From Paenibacillus_AB hodogayensis (GTDB lineage: Bacteria > Bacillota > Bacilli > Paenibacillales > NBRC-103111), in assembly GCF_039536325.1 (NCBI RefSeq), contig NZ_BAAAYO010000014.1, positions 248,001 to 312,000 on the forward strand: a stretch of DNA of 64,000 nucleotides, given 5' to 3'. Under the pieces are notes generated by a model, which made no database searches, was not told the origin of the DNA, and was given only the letters and a program-made list of their open reading frames with translations. How positions within the stretch are numbered: the stretch's first letter is position 1; each line of letters opens with the position of its first letter. The position numbers and the translations under genes were made by a program. This document shows, one piece after another, positions 9,742-17,953 of this stretch.

Positions 9742-9791
9742 AAAAAGAAGGCAACCCTTCGATCCTTAGCGGAATCGTTGGATTGCCTTCT
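9742..9791 (-). terminator. Intrinsic terminator of the HisA-like gene
   Basis: AGAAGGCAA and TTGCCTTCT form a 9-bp stem, followed on the minus strand by TTTTT. It lies just after the stop codon of the isomerase gene at 9804. The rest of the 317-base gap 9487-9803 holds only the region upstream of the FAD oxidoreductase; I see no gene there. Confidence 0.8.
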
Positions 9792-9803
9792 ACGCTTGTA
9801 CGC

Positions 9804-10559
9804 CTATCCCCGCCAGTCGACGACATCTCGGTAAGCGATCGTGCCGCCGAAAATATCGAGCGCGCTGCCGATCGTCAAATCGATCCGGCCCCGGCCGAGG
9901 TCGCGGACCAGCTGCAAATCGGAAAACTGCGACACCCCGCCCGCATACGTCGTCGGGATCGTCACCCACTCGCCGAGCATACCCACCAGATTCGTTTCGA
10001 TTCCGCGGCACAGCCCTTCGACATCGACGGCATGGATCAGAAACTCGTCGCAAAAACCGGACAAATGATCCAAGTTGTCCTTCGTCACCTCGAAGGAGGT
10101 GAACTTCTGCCAACGATCGGTCACGACATAATAGGCGTCATCCCGTTTCCGGCAGCTCAAGTCAAGCACAAGCTTCTCTCTGCCGACCTCCGACACAAGC
10201 CGGGACAGACGTTCGAAGTCGATCTGACCGTTCTGGAATACGTAGGACGTGACGATGACGTGGCTGGCGCCCGCTTCCAAATAGTGCGCGGCATTGTCCG
10301 CAGTGACTCCGCCGCCGAGCTGCAGTCCGCCCGGATAAGCGCGCAGGGCGGACAAAGCCGCTTCCTCGTTCCCCGGGCCGAGCTTGATGACATGGCCTCC
10401 AGTCAGCCCGTCCTCCGCATACATCCGCGCATAATCGGCTGACGAACGGTCCGATTCGAAATTCGTCACCAGCTCCTGCCGGCTCCCATCTTGCAGGCTT
10501 CCGCCGACGATCTGCTTCACTTTGCCGTCGTGAAGATCGATACAAGGTCTAAACTTCAT
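9804..10559 (-). CDS. hisA: Eukaryotic-type phosphoribosylformimino-AICAR ribotide isomerase (HisA/HIS6 type)
   Basis: The 251-residue protein should catalyse the HisA step of histidine synthesis, converting ProFAR to PRFAR by an Amadori rearrangement in a TIM barrel. From memory it resembles yeast HIS6 rather than bacterial HisA: CIDLHDGKVKQIVGGSL, GHVIKLGPGNEEAALSALR, LQLGGGVT, HVIVTSYVF, LVLDLSCRK, EFLIHAVDVEGLCRGIE and DLTIGSALDIFGG all have direct counterparts there. The ATG at 10559 begins MKFRPCIDLHDGK; the same frame is open far upstream but that part is Arg-rich and not protein-like. No other his gene is adjacent. It is a single-gene unit with its own terminator. Catalytic assignment is by family only. 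Confidence 0.88.
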   Translation of the reverse strand: MKFRPCIDLHDGKVKQIVGGSLQDGSRQELVTNFESDRSSADYARMYAEDGLTGGHVIKLGPGNEEAALSALRAYPGGLQLGGGVTADNAAHYLEAGASHVIVTSYVFQNGQIDFERLSRLVSEVGREKLVLDLSCRKRDDAYYVVTDRWQKFTSFEVTKDNLDHLSGFCDEFLIHAVDVEGLCRGIETNLVGMLGEWVTIPTTYAGGVSQFSDLQLVRDLGRGRIDLTIGSALDIFGGTIAYRDVVDWRG

Positions 10560-10630
10560 CTTCCCATTCCCTCTCCCTAGCTTATTCGCCGACCTTCCAG
10601 CGGTGTACTCAGCCGGAGTCAAGCTCCCCG

Positions 10631-11521
10631 TCAGCCGAGCGGAAGCGTATCGTGCTCCTCGCAGGCAGTCGAGCAATATCCTTGATGCTCGTCTTCGCAG
10701 TCGACGCACACGAGATGCTGCAAATGGCAGGAATCGTCCGCACAGTTGATATAGCGGTCTGTCGGTCCGCCGCAATGATGGCACCGCCCGACGATCACAT
10801 GATCGTCCGTCTGGTTGATCCGCACCGAGATGCGCTCGTCGAACACGTAGCAATTGCCGTCGAATCCCGCGCCCCGCACCTCCGGGTCTTGGCCGTACGT
10901 CACGATGCCGCCGTCCAGTTGATGCACGTCCTCAAAGCCTTCGTTCCGCATGACGGCGGTCAGCATCTCGCAGCGGATGCCTCCGGTACAGTACGTAATG
11001 ATCGTAGCGTCCTTGCGATCCGCCAGGTTGTTGCGTATCCAGTCCGGAAATTCGCGAAACGCTTCCACATCGGGCCGGATCGCATTGCGGAAATGACCGA
11101 GATCGTATTCGTAGCCGCTTCTTCCGTCGAGTACGATCACGTTCTCTTTATTTAAATAGTCGTAAAATTGCTTCGGGTTCAGCCGTCCGCCTCCCTCCGT
11201 AACCGGATCGAGCTTCCGGTCGTAGCGGAGCGTCACCAGTTCCTGCTTGTAGCGGACGAACAGCTTCTTGAAAGCATGCTTGTCGCTGCTTTCCGTTTTG
11301 AAGACGATATCGGCGAATAGCGGATGGCTGCGCAAGGCGGCCGCGTACTCGTCTGTCTGCTCCACCGTGCCCGAAAGCGTGCCGTTAATGCCTTCGTCGG
11401 CGATCAGAATCCGCCCTTTGACGCCAAGCCGGCGGCAAAAGTCGAGATGCTCCGCAGCGAAAGCTTCGGCTTCGGGGACGGGGACATATTTATAAAACAG
11501 CAAAATGCGGTAATCGTTCAT
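10631..11521 (-). CDS. trhO: tRNA uridine-34 hydroxylase TrhO (rhodanese family, YceA-like)
   Basis: About 296 residues. The N-terminal domain (ILIADEGINGTLSGT) is typical of the YceA/TrhO family, followed by a rhodanese domain with the catalytic-loop cysteine in YCTGGIRCEM and a C-terminal Cys-rich segment (CHHCGG, CVDCEDEH) that probably binds zinc. The family makes 5-hydroxyuridine at the wobble position of tRNAs using oxygen. The ATG at 11521 has AAGG 7 bases upstream; a TTG two codons earlier is the alternative. It is transcribed alone, about 70 bases upstream of the HisA-like gene on the same strand. Confidence 0.93.
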   Translation of the reverse strand: MNDYRILLFYKYVPVPEAEAFAAEHLDFCRRLGVKGRILIADEGINGTLSGTVEQTDEYAAALRSHPLFADIVFKTESSDKHAFKKLFVRYKQELVTLRYDRKLDPVTEGGGRLNPKQFYDYLNKENVIVLDGRSGYEYDLGHFRNAIRPDVEAFREFPDWIRNNLADRKDATIITYCTGGIRCEMLTAVMRNEGFEDVHQLDGGIVTYGQDPEVRGAGFDGNCYVFDERISVRINQTDDHVIVGRCHHCGGPTDRYINCADDSCHLQHLVCVDCEDEHQGYCSTACEEHDTLPLG

Positions 11522-11772
11522 CGTCAATCCTTACCTTTCTGTCGGAAATCGAAAAAGAATAGCGGAAGGGAAAGGTTATCCTTTCGCTCCCGCCAACCAA
11601 ATGGTTACAACAAAGTACTTCATGGGTATGTCCATTGTATCGCGACTTCTAAAACATTGTCAACATTTTAGTTTGAAATGTGGAAAACGCAACTTTCGCG
11701 AAAGAAACCCCAAAACAAGTGAATAATGATAAAATAGGAATCGAACATTTAAACCGGAAAGGCGGAGAAGCT

Positions 11773-12672
11773 ATGGCTTACACCTTTTATATCGAGCCCG
11801 CGAGCTATTACGCCTTCGAGGACGAGGCCGCCCAGCTCAAGCAATGCAAGGAATGGGGGCTGCTCTCCGAGAAAGCGGCAAAAACCAAAACGTTCTTCTA
11901 TAAAGGAAACGGCATGAACGCCACCTGCACCATTGTCGGCTTCGCCGATAAAATAACGGCGGTCATCGAATTCGAGGACGGCCGGCGGCATTGCATCCAT
12001 CCGGCGTATTTGAAAGAAATGCAAGCGGCCAACTACGGTCAAAAATCGGCCGCAGCGGCAGAGGACTCCGCGGAAGCGGCGGACGGAGCGGACGGGCTTT
12101 CCGCGACAGGCAGCACGGAAGCTTCCGAAAACTCCGACACCGATATCGGCGCCGCACCAGAGAACGACGTGTCGGCCGGGGAACCGACAGCGGACGGGCA
12201 TGACGAAGCCGTACAGGCGGAGCCGGAATCCGAATCCGAGCCCGACGCGGGGACGGTATGGGAAGATGCGGAGCCGAGCTCGGTGACCAAGTCCGATGCT
12301 GCATCCGACGACGCAGCGGCTCCTGCAGAGCAGCCAGCCAAGACCAAAGGAAAGAAGGAAAAAGCGCCTAAGCTGCAGCTTCCCGAGGAAAAGGTGAAAA
12401 TGACCGCGATCGTCCAGGAGTTCACCACGGTGCCGAACAACTTTTCGGACAATGACGATGAAGTGATTATTTATGAAGCCGTGTCGATACTCGATCCGGC
12501 CGTCGAACTGGGCACCGCCTGGTCCAGCAACAGCGCGACGCTCAAAAAGCTGGAGCTGGGCATCGGGGATACGATCGTCTTCGAAGCGAAGGTCGTCGCC
12601 AAGAAGCTGACGAAGCATCCCGTGCCTTACAAAATCAACAACCCGAGCAAAATCCAGAAGGGACAAGCCTGA
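11773..12672 (+). CDS. Unknown protein: two small folded ends joined by a long acidic linker
   Basis: About 299 residues, no function recognised. The first ~85 residues (from MAYTFYIEPASYYAFEDEAA) look folded. Then comes a linker of about 130 residues dominated by Ala, Glu, Ser and Asp, ending in a Lys-rich stretch (KTKGKKEKAPK). The last ~100 residues form a compact domain rich in beta-strand patterns (VKMTAIVQEFTTV, GDTIVFEAKVVAKK, VPYKINNPSKI), which could be an OB-like fold, but this is a guess. The ATG at 11773 has AAAGGCGGAG upstream; the frame is open 31 codons further with no better site. Its stop overlaps the start region of the next gene, so the two are probably co-transcribed. Confidence 0.7.
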   Translation: MAYTFYIEPASYYAFEDEAAQLKQCKEWGLLSEKAAKTKTFFYKGNGMNATCTIVGFADKITAVIEFEDGRRHCIHPAYLKEMQAANYGQKSAAAAEDSAEAADGADGLSATGSTEASENSDTDIGAAPENDVSAGEPTADGHDEAVQAEPESESEPDAGTVWEDAEPSSVTKSDAASDDAAAPAEQPAKTKGKKEKAPKLQLPEEKVKMTAIVQEFTTVPNNFSDNDDEVIIYEAVSILDPAVELGTAWSSNSATLKKLELGIGDTIVFEAKVVAKKLTKHPVPYKINNPSKIQKGQA

Positions 12673-12740
12673 CCGGCCGGACGCGGGCAATAGCGCCGCA
12701 GCTCGTCTATCAAGTACGCGGCGATTATGGCGAGATCGCC

Positions 12741-13454
12741 GTGTACGACACCGAAGAGCTCTACGGAGAGAAGGGCAAATTCCGCACCTTGCAGTTTTCC
12801 GACGAAGCCGTGCAAGGCGCGATCGATTTGAACAATCCCGGCCGTATTCTGTTCGAGTACGTCCGGGGAATCGTCCATTTGATGGAATTCAACAGCCCGT
12901 TTTTCGAAGACGCTTTTGTTATCGGGCACGGGATCGGCACGGTAGCCCGACATTTTGCCGAGCGGCGGGTGAAAGCGGCGGAGCTGGACGCCAAGGTCGT
13001 CTCTATTAGCAGAGACTATTTCGGCTACGCCGGTGATCGTGTCGTCGTCGGTGACGGACGGCGCATTCTCGAAGAGGAGGCTGACCGCGCATACGACTAC
13101 ATCGTTTTGGATGCCTTCACCGAGAAAGGAACCCCGTCTCATTTCACGTCGAGGGAATTTTTCAGCCTGGCCCTGAGCAAGCTGGATCCGCGCGGAGCGG
13201 TCATCATGAACCTGTTCGGAAAAAGCGGACATCACGAGCGGATTCAGGCCATTCATGCGACGCTTGGCGAGCAATTCGCCTATACGAAATCGTTTACCAT
13301 CCCTTCGCGCGGCCGTACGGACGTCCTGAATGTGATCATGGTCGGCAGAAACCGGCCGATCGGGTATCAAGCCCGCCATATGGCGGGCTTTGCCGAATTC
13401 GATCCCGGCCCGGGACGCATTATTGTGGATGGAGACGACTGGCCGCGTTCTTGA
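12741..13454 (+). CDS. Spermidine synthase-like methyltransferase-fold protein
   Basis: A Rossmann-type protein related to polyamine aminopropyltransferases: FVIGHGIGTVARHFAERRVKAAELD matches the nucleotide-binding loop and acidic strand, and YDYIVLDAF the next motif. Cytoplasmic. The usual spermidine-synthase residues for polyamine binding are not obvious, so calling it a true SpeE would be over-reading. The GTG at 12741 is the first standard start codon, but sequence that looks like the family N-terminus (PQLVYQVRGDYGEIA) lies upstream in frame without ATG, GTG or TTG. A CTG at 12669, overlapping the previous stop and 5 bases after GAAGGGA, would supply it. The gene is coupled to the unknown gene upstream. 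Confidence 0.75.
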   Translation: MYDTEELYGEKGKFRTLQFSDEAVQGAIDLNNPGRILFEYVRGIVHLMEFNSPFFEDAFVIGHGIGTVARHFAERRVKAAELDAKVVSISRDYFGYAGDRVVVGDGRRILEEEADRAYDYIVLDAFTEKGTPSHFTSREFFSLALSKLDPRGAVIMNLFGKSGHHERIQAIHATLGEQFAYTKSFTIPSRGRTDVLNVIMVGRNRPIGYQARHMAGFAEFDPGPGRIIVDGDDWPRS

Positions 13455-13487
13455 GCGAGATTGCGGATAAAAGGAGCGTGTGCGGAC

Positions 13488-13550
13488 ATGCAGCTTGTCA
13501 CGGCGGAGGAAATGCGCCTTATCGACCAAGCGGCAATCGGACAGCTGTAA
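13488..13550 (+). pseudogene. nnrE: Relic of NAD(P)H-hydrate epimerase/dehydratase (first 20 codons only)
   Basis: A good ribosome binding site (AAAAGGAG) precedes an ATG that starts MQLVTAEEMRLIDQAAIGQL and then stops. The opening matches the conserved N-terminus of YjeF/NnrE proteins (xLVTAEEMRxxDxxAI), which repair hydrated NADH. The normal protein is several hundred residues, so this is the stub left by a deletion or a stop followed by loss of the rest. An intrinsic terminator follows within about 20 bases. A tiny intact peptide gene is a less likely reading. Confidence 0.6.
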
Positions 13551-13566
13551 GCAGGCTAAAAAGCTC

Positions 13567-13610
13567 GGCCCGATCCGCTATGGGTTTTTTCAGCGGCCGG
13601 GCCTTGTTTT
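13567..13610 (+). terminator. Intrinsic terminator after the nnrE relic
   Basis: GGCCCG..CCGCT pairs with AGCGG.CGGGCC around a loop containing TTTTTT, and TTGTTTT follows. It closes the plus-strand unit 11773-13550. Confidence 0.7.
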
Positions 13611-13635
13611 ATGCGTACCGTCCGTTAAGCAAAGT

Positions 13636-13663
13636 AAGTCCGGCACCGCTAGGCGCCGGACTT
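13636..13663 (-). terminator. Hairpin terminator of the SLH protein gene
   Basis: AAGTCCGGC/GCCGGACTT forms a 9-bp stem with a 10-base loop, a few bases past the stop codon at 13669. The T-run on the minus strand is weak (TACTTTGCTT). Confidence 0.55.
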
Positions 13664-13668
13664 ATCCA

Positions 13669-16600
13669 TCATGATTTGGCTTTCAGCTCTGCCAACCTCA
13701 GCAGCACTACGACTGCTTCAGCGCGCGTCGTGAAGCGAAGCGGCTGTAAGTCTCCTTGATCGTCTCCTACAAGCAGGCCGAAGTCCAATGCGGCGCGGAA
13801 AGCGTCCAGCGCCCAATCCGGGATGCGGCCGCCATCGGCGAATGCGCTTATCGGGGCAGTTGACGACGACGGAACGGACAAGCCGAGATAAGAGAGCGAC
13901 CGCATCAGCATAACAGTTATTTCCGAACGGGAGACCGGGATGTTCGGACGGAACGTGCCGTCCTCGTAGCCGGATACGATTCCGGCCTGCATCGCCTGAC
14001 CGATCGCCTCCTGCGCCCATTCGGGCCATACCTCGCTCCCAACCGGCTGCCGGTTGCCGGGCTCCCGCGCAAGCCCGAGAAGCCCCTTTAGCATCATCAC
14101 AAATTCCGCTCGCGTCACACGCTCATCCGGCCGGAACGTGCCGTCCGGATAACCGGACACGATTCCCGCCCGGGCTGCCCGGACAATGTCGCCGTAAGCC
14201 CAATGTCCGACCGTGTCACTGAATTCGGACGATCCGGATCTGTCGGGAGGCGTCGCAGGATTCGTCTCCGGCGAAGGTTCCATTTCAGGCAAACCGGTTC
14301 CCTGGTTGCCTCCGCCGTTTACGCCGCCGTTATCGGGTTGAGCGACTGGGCCGGAATTCGTTCCAGGGTCGGGGTTCGTTCCTGGATCGGGATTCGTTCC
14401 TGGATCGGGATTCGTTCCTGGATCAGGATTCGTACCCGGGCCAGGGTTCGTTCCTGGATCAGGATTTGTTCCTGGGCCGGGATTCGTTCCTGGATCAGGA
14501 TTCGTTCCTGGGCCGGGATTCGTTCCTGGATCAGGATTTGTTCCTGGGCCGGGATTCGTTCCCGGATCGGGATTCGTTCCTGGGCCGGGATTTGTTCCCG
14601 GATCAGGACCGCCTCCAGGGGAATCCGCAGGCTTCACGCTCAAGGCTGCCGCGGCACGGAAAGCGCCGTATACAACGTTCAATACCGTTACGCCCGGGGC
14701 TGTCCCAGTCACCGTTCCGACTGCGTTCGCCTGCGCAAGCCCGCTGTCCTGCACCGTATACCCGCTTGCCACCGTTACGTCGGCCTTGCTCCCGTCGTTA
14801 TACAAAGCTTTGACGGTCGTTTGTACCGTTTTACCGACCTGTACTTCATAGTTGTCGGGCTCAAAGGCAATGCCGGAAAGCACCTTCGTAAAGACAACGG
14901 TTGCCGGAGCGGCAGCCACAGTCCCGTTCCGTTTGGCCGTTACCGTAGCGGTTCCCGGCACACTGGACACGATACGGGTACGGTATTGTCCGTACGTCGT
15001 CTCCGTAACGCCGCCTATCAGTTGGCCCACATCCGTTTCAAAGTCCGCCGGACCGCCGCTTTGCGTCAGCAGATTGCCGCTTTCGTCCATCAGTTGGAGC
15101 ACGATGTCCGCCGCGCTCGTTCCGTCAGCCGGTACGCTGGCCGGCACCGCCGTCATGACCGAACGGGTGCTGCTCGGGTCCCCCGCGACGAAGGTCACCG
15201 TCGCCGACAAGAGCGGCTCACCATATACCGAGACGTTCACCGTGGACATTCCTGTTGCCGCAGAGGTCAACCGGGCCCGATAATAATCGGCTCCGGGAAC
15301 GGGTTCCGCTTCGATCTGTCCCAAGGTGGCCGATACGGCCATATCGCCGGCGGGCACATGCAGGAGATGATTCCAGACGTCGCGCACGTAGATACTGAAC
15401 GTCACCGTATCCATCCCCGCTCTCGCCGCGCTTGCGCTCGGTTCGATGGAGGAAAACGCCAAGGCAGGCGCGCCGTAGGTTGTCTGCACTTGCAGCTTGG
15501 CCGGGACGTCCAGTCCGTTCACCTTCGCTTTCACTTCCGCTTCGCCCAATCGATCGGGCGTAAACAAGGCGGTAAATTGTCCGTCGCCGGCGTAAGAAAC
15601 CGCCCCAAGCGTTCCCGCGCTCGCGGACATCACAACTCGGTCGGAGCCGAACTTGGCCGGTCTTCCCCAGTAATCCGCCAACTGCAATGTGACCGGGACC
15701 GATTCGCCGGCCCGGACGGGAATGGCCGGATCGTTCGTCCAGAACGTTTTCCCGAGTACCGTGAACGTGTTCTGAAACAGTTTGTTCATCGCCGCTTCCG
15801 TCCGGTTGCCTCCCAACTGCTTATTGCTGTTATCGCCTACTCCCCATACGGTTCCGTCGTTCTTCAGCATAAACGTATGCTGTCCGCCGGCCGCCGCTGT
15901 GGAAACCCCCTCCGCCGGGGAGCCATCCTCCGTATTGGTCATCTGCAAAGGGAAAGGCGAATTGGCCAATCCGAAGTCTTGAGCCAACTGTCCGCTTCCG
16001 TTGCTCCCCCACGCCCAGATCGTGCCGTCCTCGAGAAGGGCCAGCGAATGCGCTCCTCCCGCTTTGACCGTGCGGACACCGCCTAGCAGGCTGTCAGGTT
16101 GGAGCATAACGCGCTGAGCGCTGGTCGCAAGGGTATAATTGCCCGTACCGATCTGCCCTTCGTTATTCGTTCCCCACGCCATCACCGTACCGTCCGTCTT
16201 GACCGCAAGGGCGTGGAAGCTCCCCGCAGCGATGTGCCGGACGCCGGTCAGCGGAGCACCCGCGTCCTTCACATGCACCGGATAAGGCCGGGGGGCGTTC
16301 GTATTCACTCCGTCACCGGTCTGCCGATTGCCATTATACCCCCAAGCCAGCACTTGCCCATCCTTGGTCAGCGCCAGCGAGTAAAGCAAGCCGGCCGCTA
16401 CCTCCTGGATGTCGGTCAACGTCTCGGCCGCCGACTTGCGGACCTGGACGGGGACGGCGATTCTCGTACCGGTCGTGCCGATGCCCGCACCGCCGGCCAG
16501 ATTATCTCCCCAAGCCCATACTTGCCCATTTTTATCCAACGCCAAAGAATGCGTCTCTCCAGCCGCGATCTGAATAATGTCCGTGAGCCCGGTTACAGGC

Positions 16601-17040
16601 TCGGCGACCAGTCCGAAAGGATCGGTTTCCCCGGGTGTCGGCCGCCCCAATTCATGGCTCAGATTGCTTCCCCACGACCAAACCGTCCCGTCCCGCTTCA
16701 AAGCGAGCGAAAATTGCGCACCCGCAGACAGCGCTATGACGTTGGACAAATTTTTCAGGCCGTTGTTTTGTTCGTAGACGGGCATCGCTACCGAAAAAGA
16801 GCTTCCCCGGGTTCCATTGCCAAGCTGACCGGTCAAGTTATATCCCCAAGCCCGCACCGTCCCGTCGTCAAGCAGCGCCAGCATATGATTTCCGCCCGAC
16901 GGCGTGGCAATGGACACCACTTTCAACGAAAAGGGCTCGAACGGCTCGGCCCGAACGCCCGGCAGCGCCCCGGTGAGCTGTCCCGCAAACAAGACGAAGG
17001 CGAGCAGCCAACCGGTCTTTTTACAATGTTTTGAAAACAA
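13669..17040 (-). CDS. Large surface protein: RCC1 propeller, Ig-like domains, Pro-Gly-Thr-Asn repeats and three SLH domains
   Basis: 1123 residues. Residues 1-31 are a signal peptide. Seven RCC1-type repeats follow (for example HSLALDKNGQVWAWGDN, LYSLALTKDGQVLAWGYN, HALAVKTDGTVMAWGTN), enough for one seven-bladed propeller. Next come several Ig-like invasin/Big domains (around residues 440-800), a hexapeptide repeat spacer (residues 812-895) and three S-layer homology domains, each with a GxxxGYxDGTFRP-like core, at the C-terminus. SLH domains bind pyruvylated secondary wall polymer, so the protein is displayed on the cell surface with the propeller facing out, where it probably binds a ligand or partner. 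It is a single gene with no linked partner. Confidence 0.93.
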   Translation of the reverse strand: MFSKHCKKTGWLLAFVLFAGQLTGALPGVRAEPFEPFSLKVVSIATPSGGNHMLALLDDGTVRAWGYNLTGQLGNGTRGSSFSVAMPVYEQNNGLKNLSNVIALSAGAQFSLALKRDGTVWSWGSNLSHELGRPTPGETDPFGLVAEPVTGLTDIIQIAAGETHSLALDKNGQVWAWGDNLAGGAGIGTTGTRIAVPVQVRKSAAETLTDIQEVAAGLLYSLALTKDGQVLAWGYNGNRQTGDGVNTNAPRPYPVHVKDAGAPLTGVRHIAAGSFHALAVKTDGTVMAWGTNNEGQIGTGNYTLATSAQRVMLQPDSLLGGVRTVKAGGAHSLALLEDGTIWAWGSNGSGQLAQDFGLANSPFPLQMTNTEDGSPAEGVSTAAAGGQHTFMLKNDGTVWGVGDNSNKQLGGNRTEAAMNKLFQNTFTVLGKTFWTNDPAIPVRAGESVPVTLQLADYWGRPAKFGSDRVVMSASAGTLGAVSYAGDGQFTALFTPDRLGEAEVKAKVNGLDVPAKLQVQTTYGAPALAFSSIEPSASAARAGMDTVTFSIYVRDVWNHLLHVPAGDMAVSATLGQIEAEPVPGADYYRARLTSAATGMSTVNVSVYGEPLLSATVTFVAGDPSSTRSVMTAVPASVPADGTSAADIVLQLMDESGNLLTQSGGPADFETDVGQLIGGVTETTYGQYRTRIVSSVPGTATVTAKRNGTVAAAPATVVFTKVLSGIAFEPDNYEVQVGKTVQTTVKALYNDGSKADVTVASGYTVQDSGLAQANAVGTVTGTAPGVTVLNVVYGAFRAAAALSVKPADSPGGGPDPGTNPGPGTNPDPGTNPGPGTNPDPGTNPGPGTNPDPGTNPGPGTNPDPGTNPGPGTNPDPGTNPDPGTNPDPGTNPDPGTNSGPVAQPDNGGVNGGGNQGTGLPEMEPSPETNPATPPDRSGSSEFSDTVGHWAYGDIVRAARAGIVSGYPDGTFRPDERVTRAEFVMMLKGLLGLAREPGNRQPVGSEVWPEWAQEAIGQAMQAGIVSGYEDGTFRPNIPVSRSEITVMLMRSLSYLGLSVPSSSTAPISAFADGGRIPDWALDAFRAALDFGLLVGDDQGDLQPLRFTTRAEAVVVLLRLAELKAKS
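14356..14607 (-). repeat. Fourteen 18-bp tandem repeats inside the SLH protein gene
   Basis: Fourteen in-frame copies of an 18-bp unit encode PDPGTN or PGPGTN. The first eleven alternate D and G and the last four (copies 11-14) are all PDPGTN. The repeat makes a flexible, probably wall-spanning spacer before the SLH domains. Its near-identity makes copy number likely to vary between strains by slippage or recombination. Confidence 0.95.
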
Positions 17041-17157
17041 AGCTTTACCTCCGTTCTAAGCTGACATGGCGATCCCTCCTTATTGTAAAGTGACTTCGTT
17101 TCGTCGTAACCTAACTAAAGTTAACAGTCGGCGATTTTATGCCCGACTTCCTCTATT

Positions 17158-17676
17158 TTACCGCCGCCGGCCTGAGCGGTACCGCACGAGCGCAGCTGCT
17201 GCGCCCCCGGCCAGAATGACGACTGCGATAAGCCATAAGCCCGAAACAGCCTTTCCCGTTCCTCGGGCTTCCGCCGGTACCGCTTCGATCCCCGTTCCGA
17301 GCTGGGCGATCTGTTCCGGACGCAGCTCCGACCAAAGCCTGGAATTGCCGCAAATATTCGCTACCCATTGACCTTCGCTCCCGCTGGCAAACACGATATA
17401 ATCTTGCCCGTCTTTAAGCGACTTCCACATGTCGCTGACCTGAATGCCTTCGCCGATCTGTTCCTTGCTGCCTTTCCAAATCGTTTTGACTTCAAACTCT
17501 GCTTTCCGGTTTGCCGTATTCGTGCGCAGAACCTCCCCCCTGAACACGAGGGCACTGGCGTCATACTCCTCTTTCAAAGACTTCGGCGGAACACAGGAAA
17601 GGGCGTGAGCGGTACCTGGCTCCCCAACTTGAATCAACACGAGCAGAACGATAATGGCCAAAACGATTTTGTTCAC
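17158..17676 (-). CDS. Secreted NTR/TIMP-like domain protein with C-terminal membrane anchor
   Basis: About 172 residues. A signal peptide (KIVLAIIVLLVLIQV... ending AHA) leaves a mature N-terminus LSCVPP, as in TIMP/NTR-like proteins where an N-terminal Cys starts the domain. Family-like features are LVFRGEV, EFEVKTIWKG and a second Cys in ICGNSRLWSE. The C-terminus is a membrane span (LWLIAVVILAGGAAAALV) with an Arg-rich tail, so the domain faces outward. The GTG at 17676 fits the signal peptide best; AAAGGAGGG lies a rather long 13 bases upstream, and the frame is open to 17745. The function of bacterial members is not known to me. Confidence 0.7.
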   Translation of the reverse strand: MNKIVLAIIVLLVLIQVGEPGTAHALSCVPPKSLKEEYDASALVFRGEVLRTNTANRKAEFEVKTIWKGSKEQIGEGIQVSDMWKSLKDGQDYIVFASGSEGQWVANICGNSRLWSELRPEQIAQLGTGIEAVPAEARGTGKAVSGLWLIAVVILAGGAAAALVRYRSGRRR

Positions 17677-17849
17677 CTTTCTCGTTCTCCCTCCTTTGCC
17701 TATCCAAACGTACGTATGGATATAGAATGTTTCGCGACTTTCCAAAAAAAAGCATGTCGATTAGAGGCTCAAACCCGAAATCAGTGCTTGACGAATGATG
17801 ATGTTGACTGGATCGCGCAGGGAGAGAAGGTCGTTGGAAGGAAGGCCGC

Positions 17850-17923
17850 TTTGTACGATATTTCATACAGGAAACGGTCTTTTCCAGGCAATGACGAGTG
17901 TTTTATATGAAATACCGTACAAA
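17850..17923. repeat. 74-bp imperfect palindrome, copy 1
   Basis: TTTGTACGATATTTCATAC at the left end is repeated in inverted orientation at 17905-17923 with one mismatch around a 36-base centre. The total length is 74 bases. It lies in the 17677-18307 region, which otherwise holds no gene apart from the MerR promoter. Confidence 0.8.
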
Positions 17924-17953
17924 TTTTCGATTTTTGAATGCTGCGTCTTGCTT

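Noticed and set aside
14356..14607. CRISPR-like array
   Set aside because: The units are contiguous in-frame 18-bp repeats without spacers and encode protein.
14203..16086. 627-codon plus-strand frame opposite the SLH protein gene
   Set aside because: It is a shadow of the repeat-rich SLH gene; its repeats (IRSWIRIRS type) are the hexapeptide repeat read backwards.
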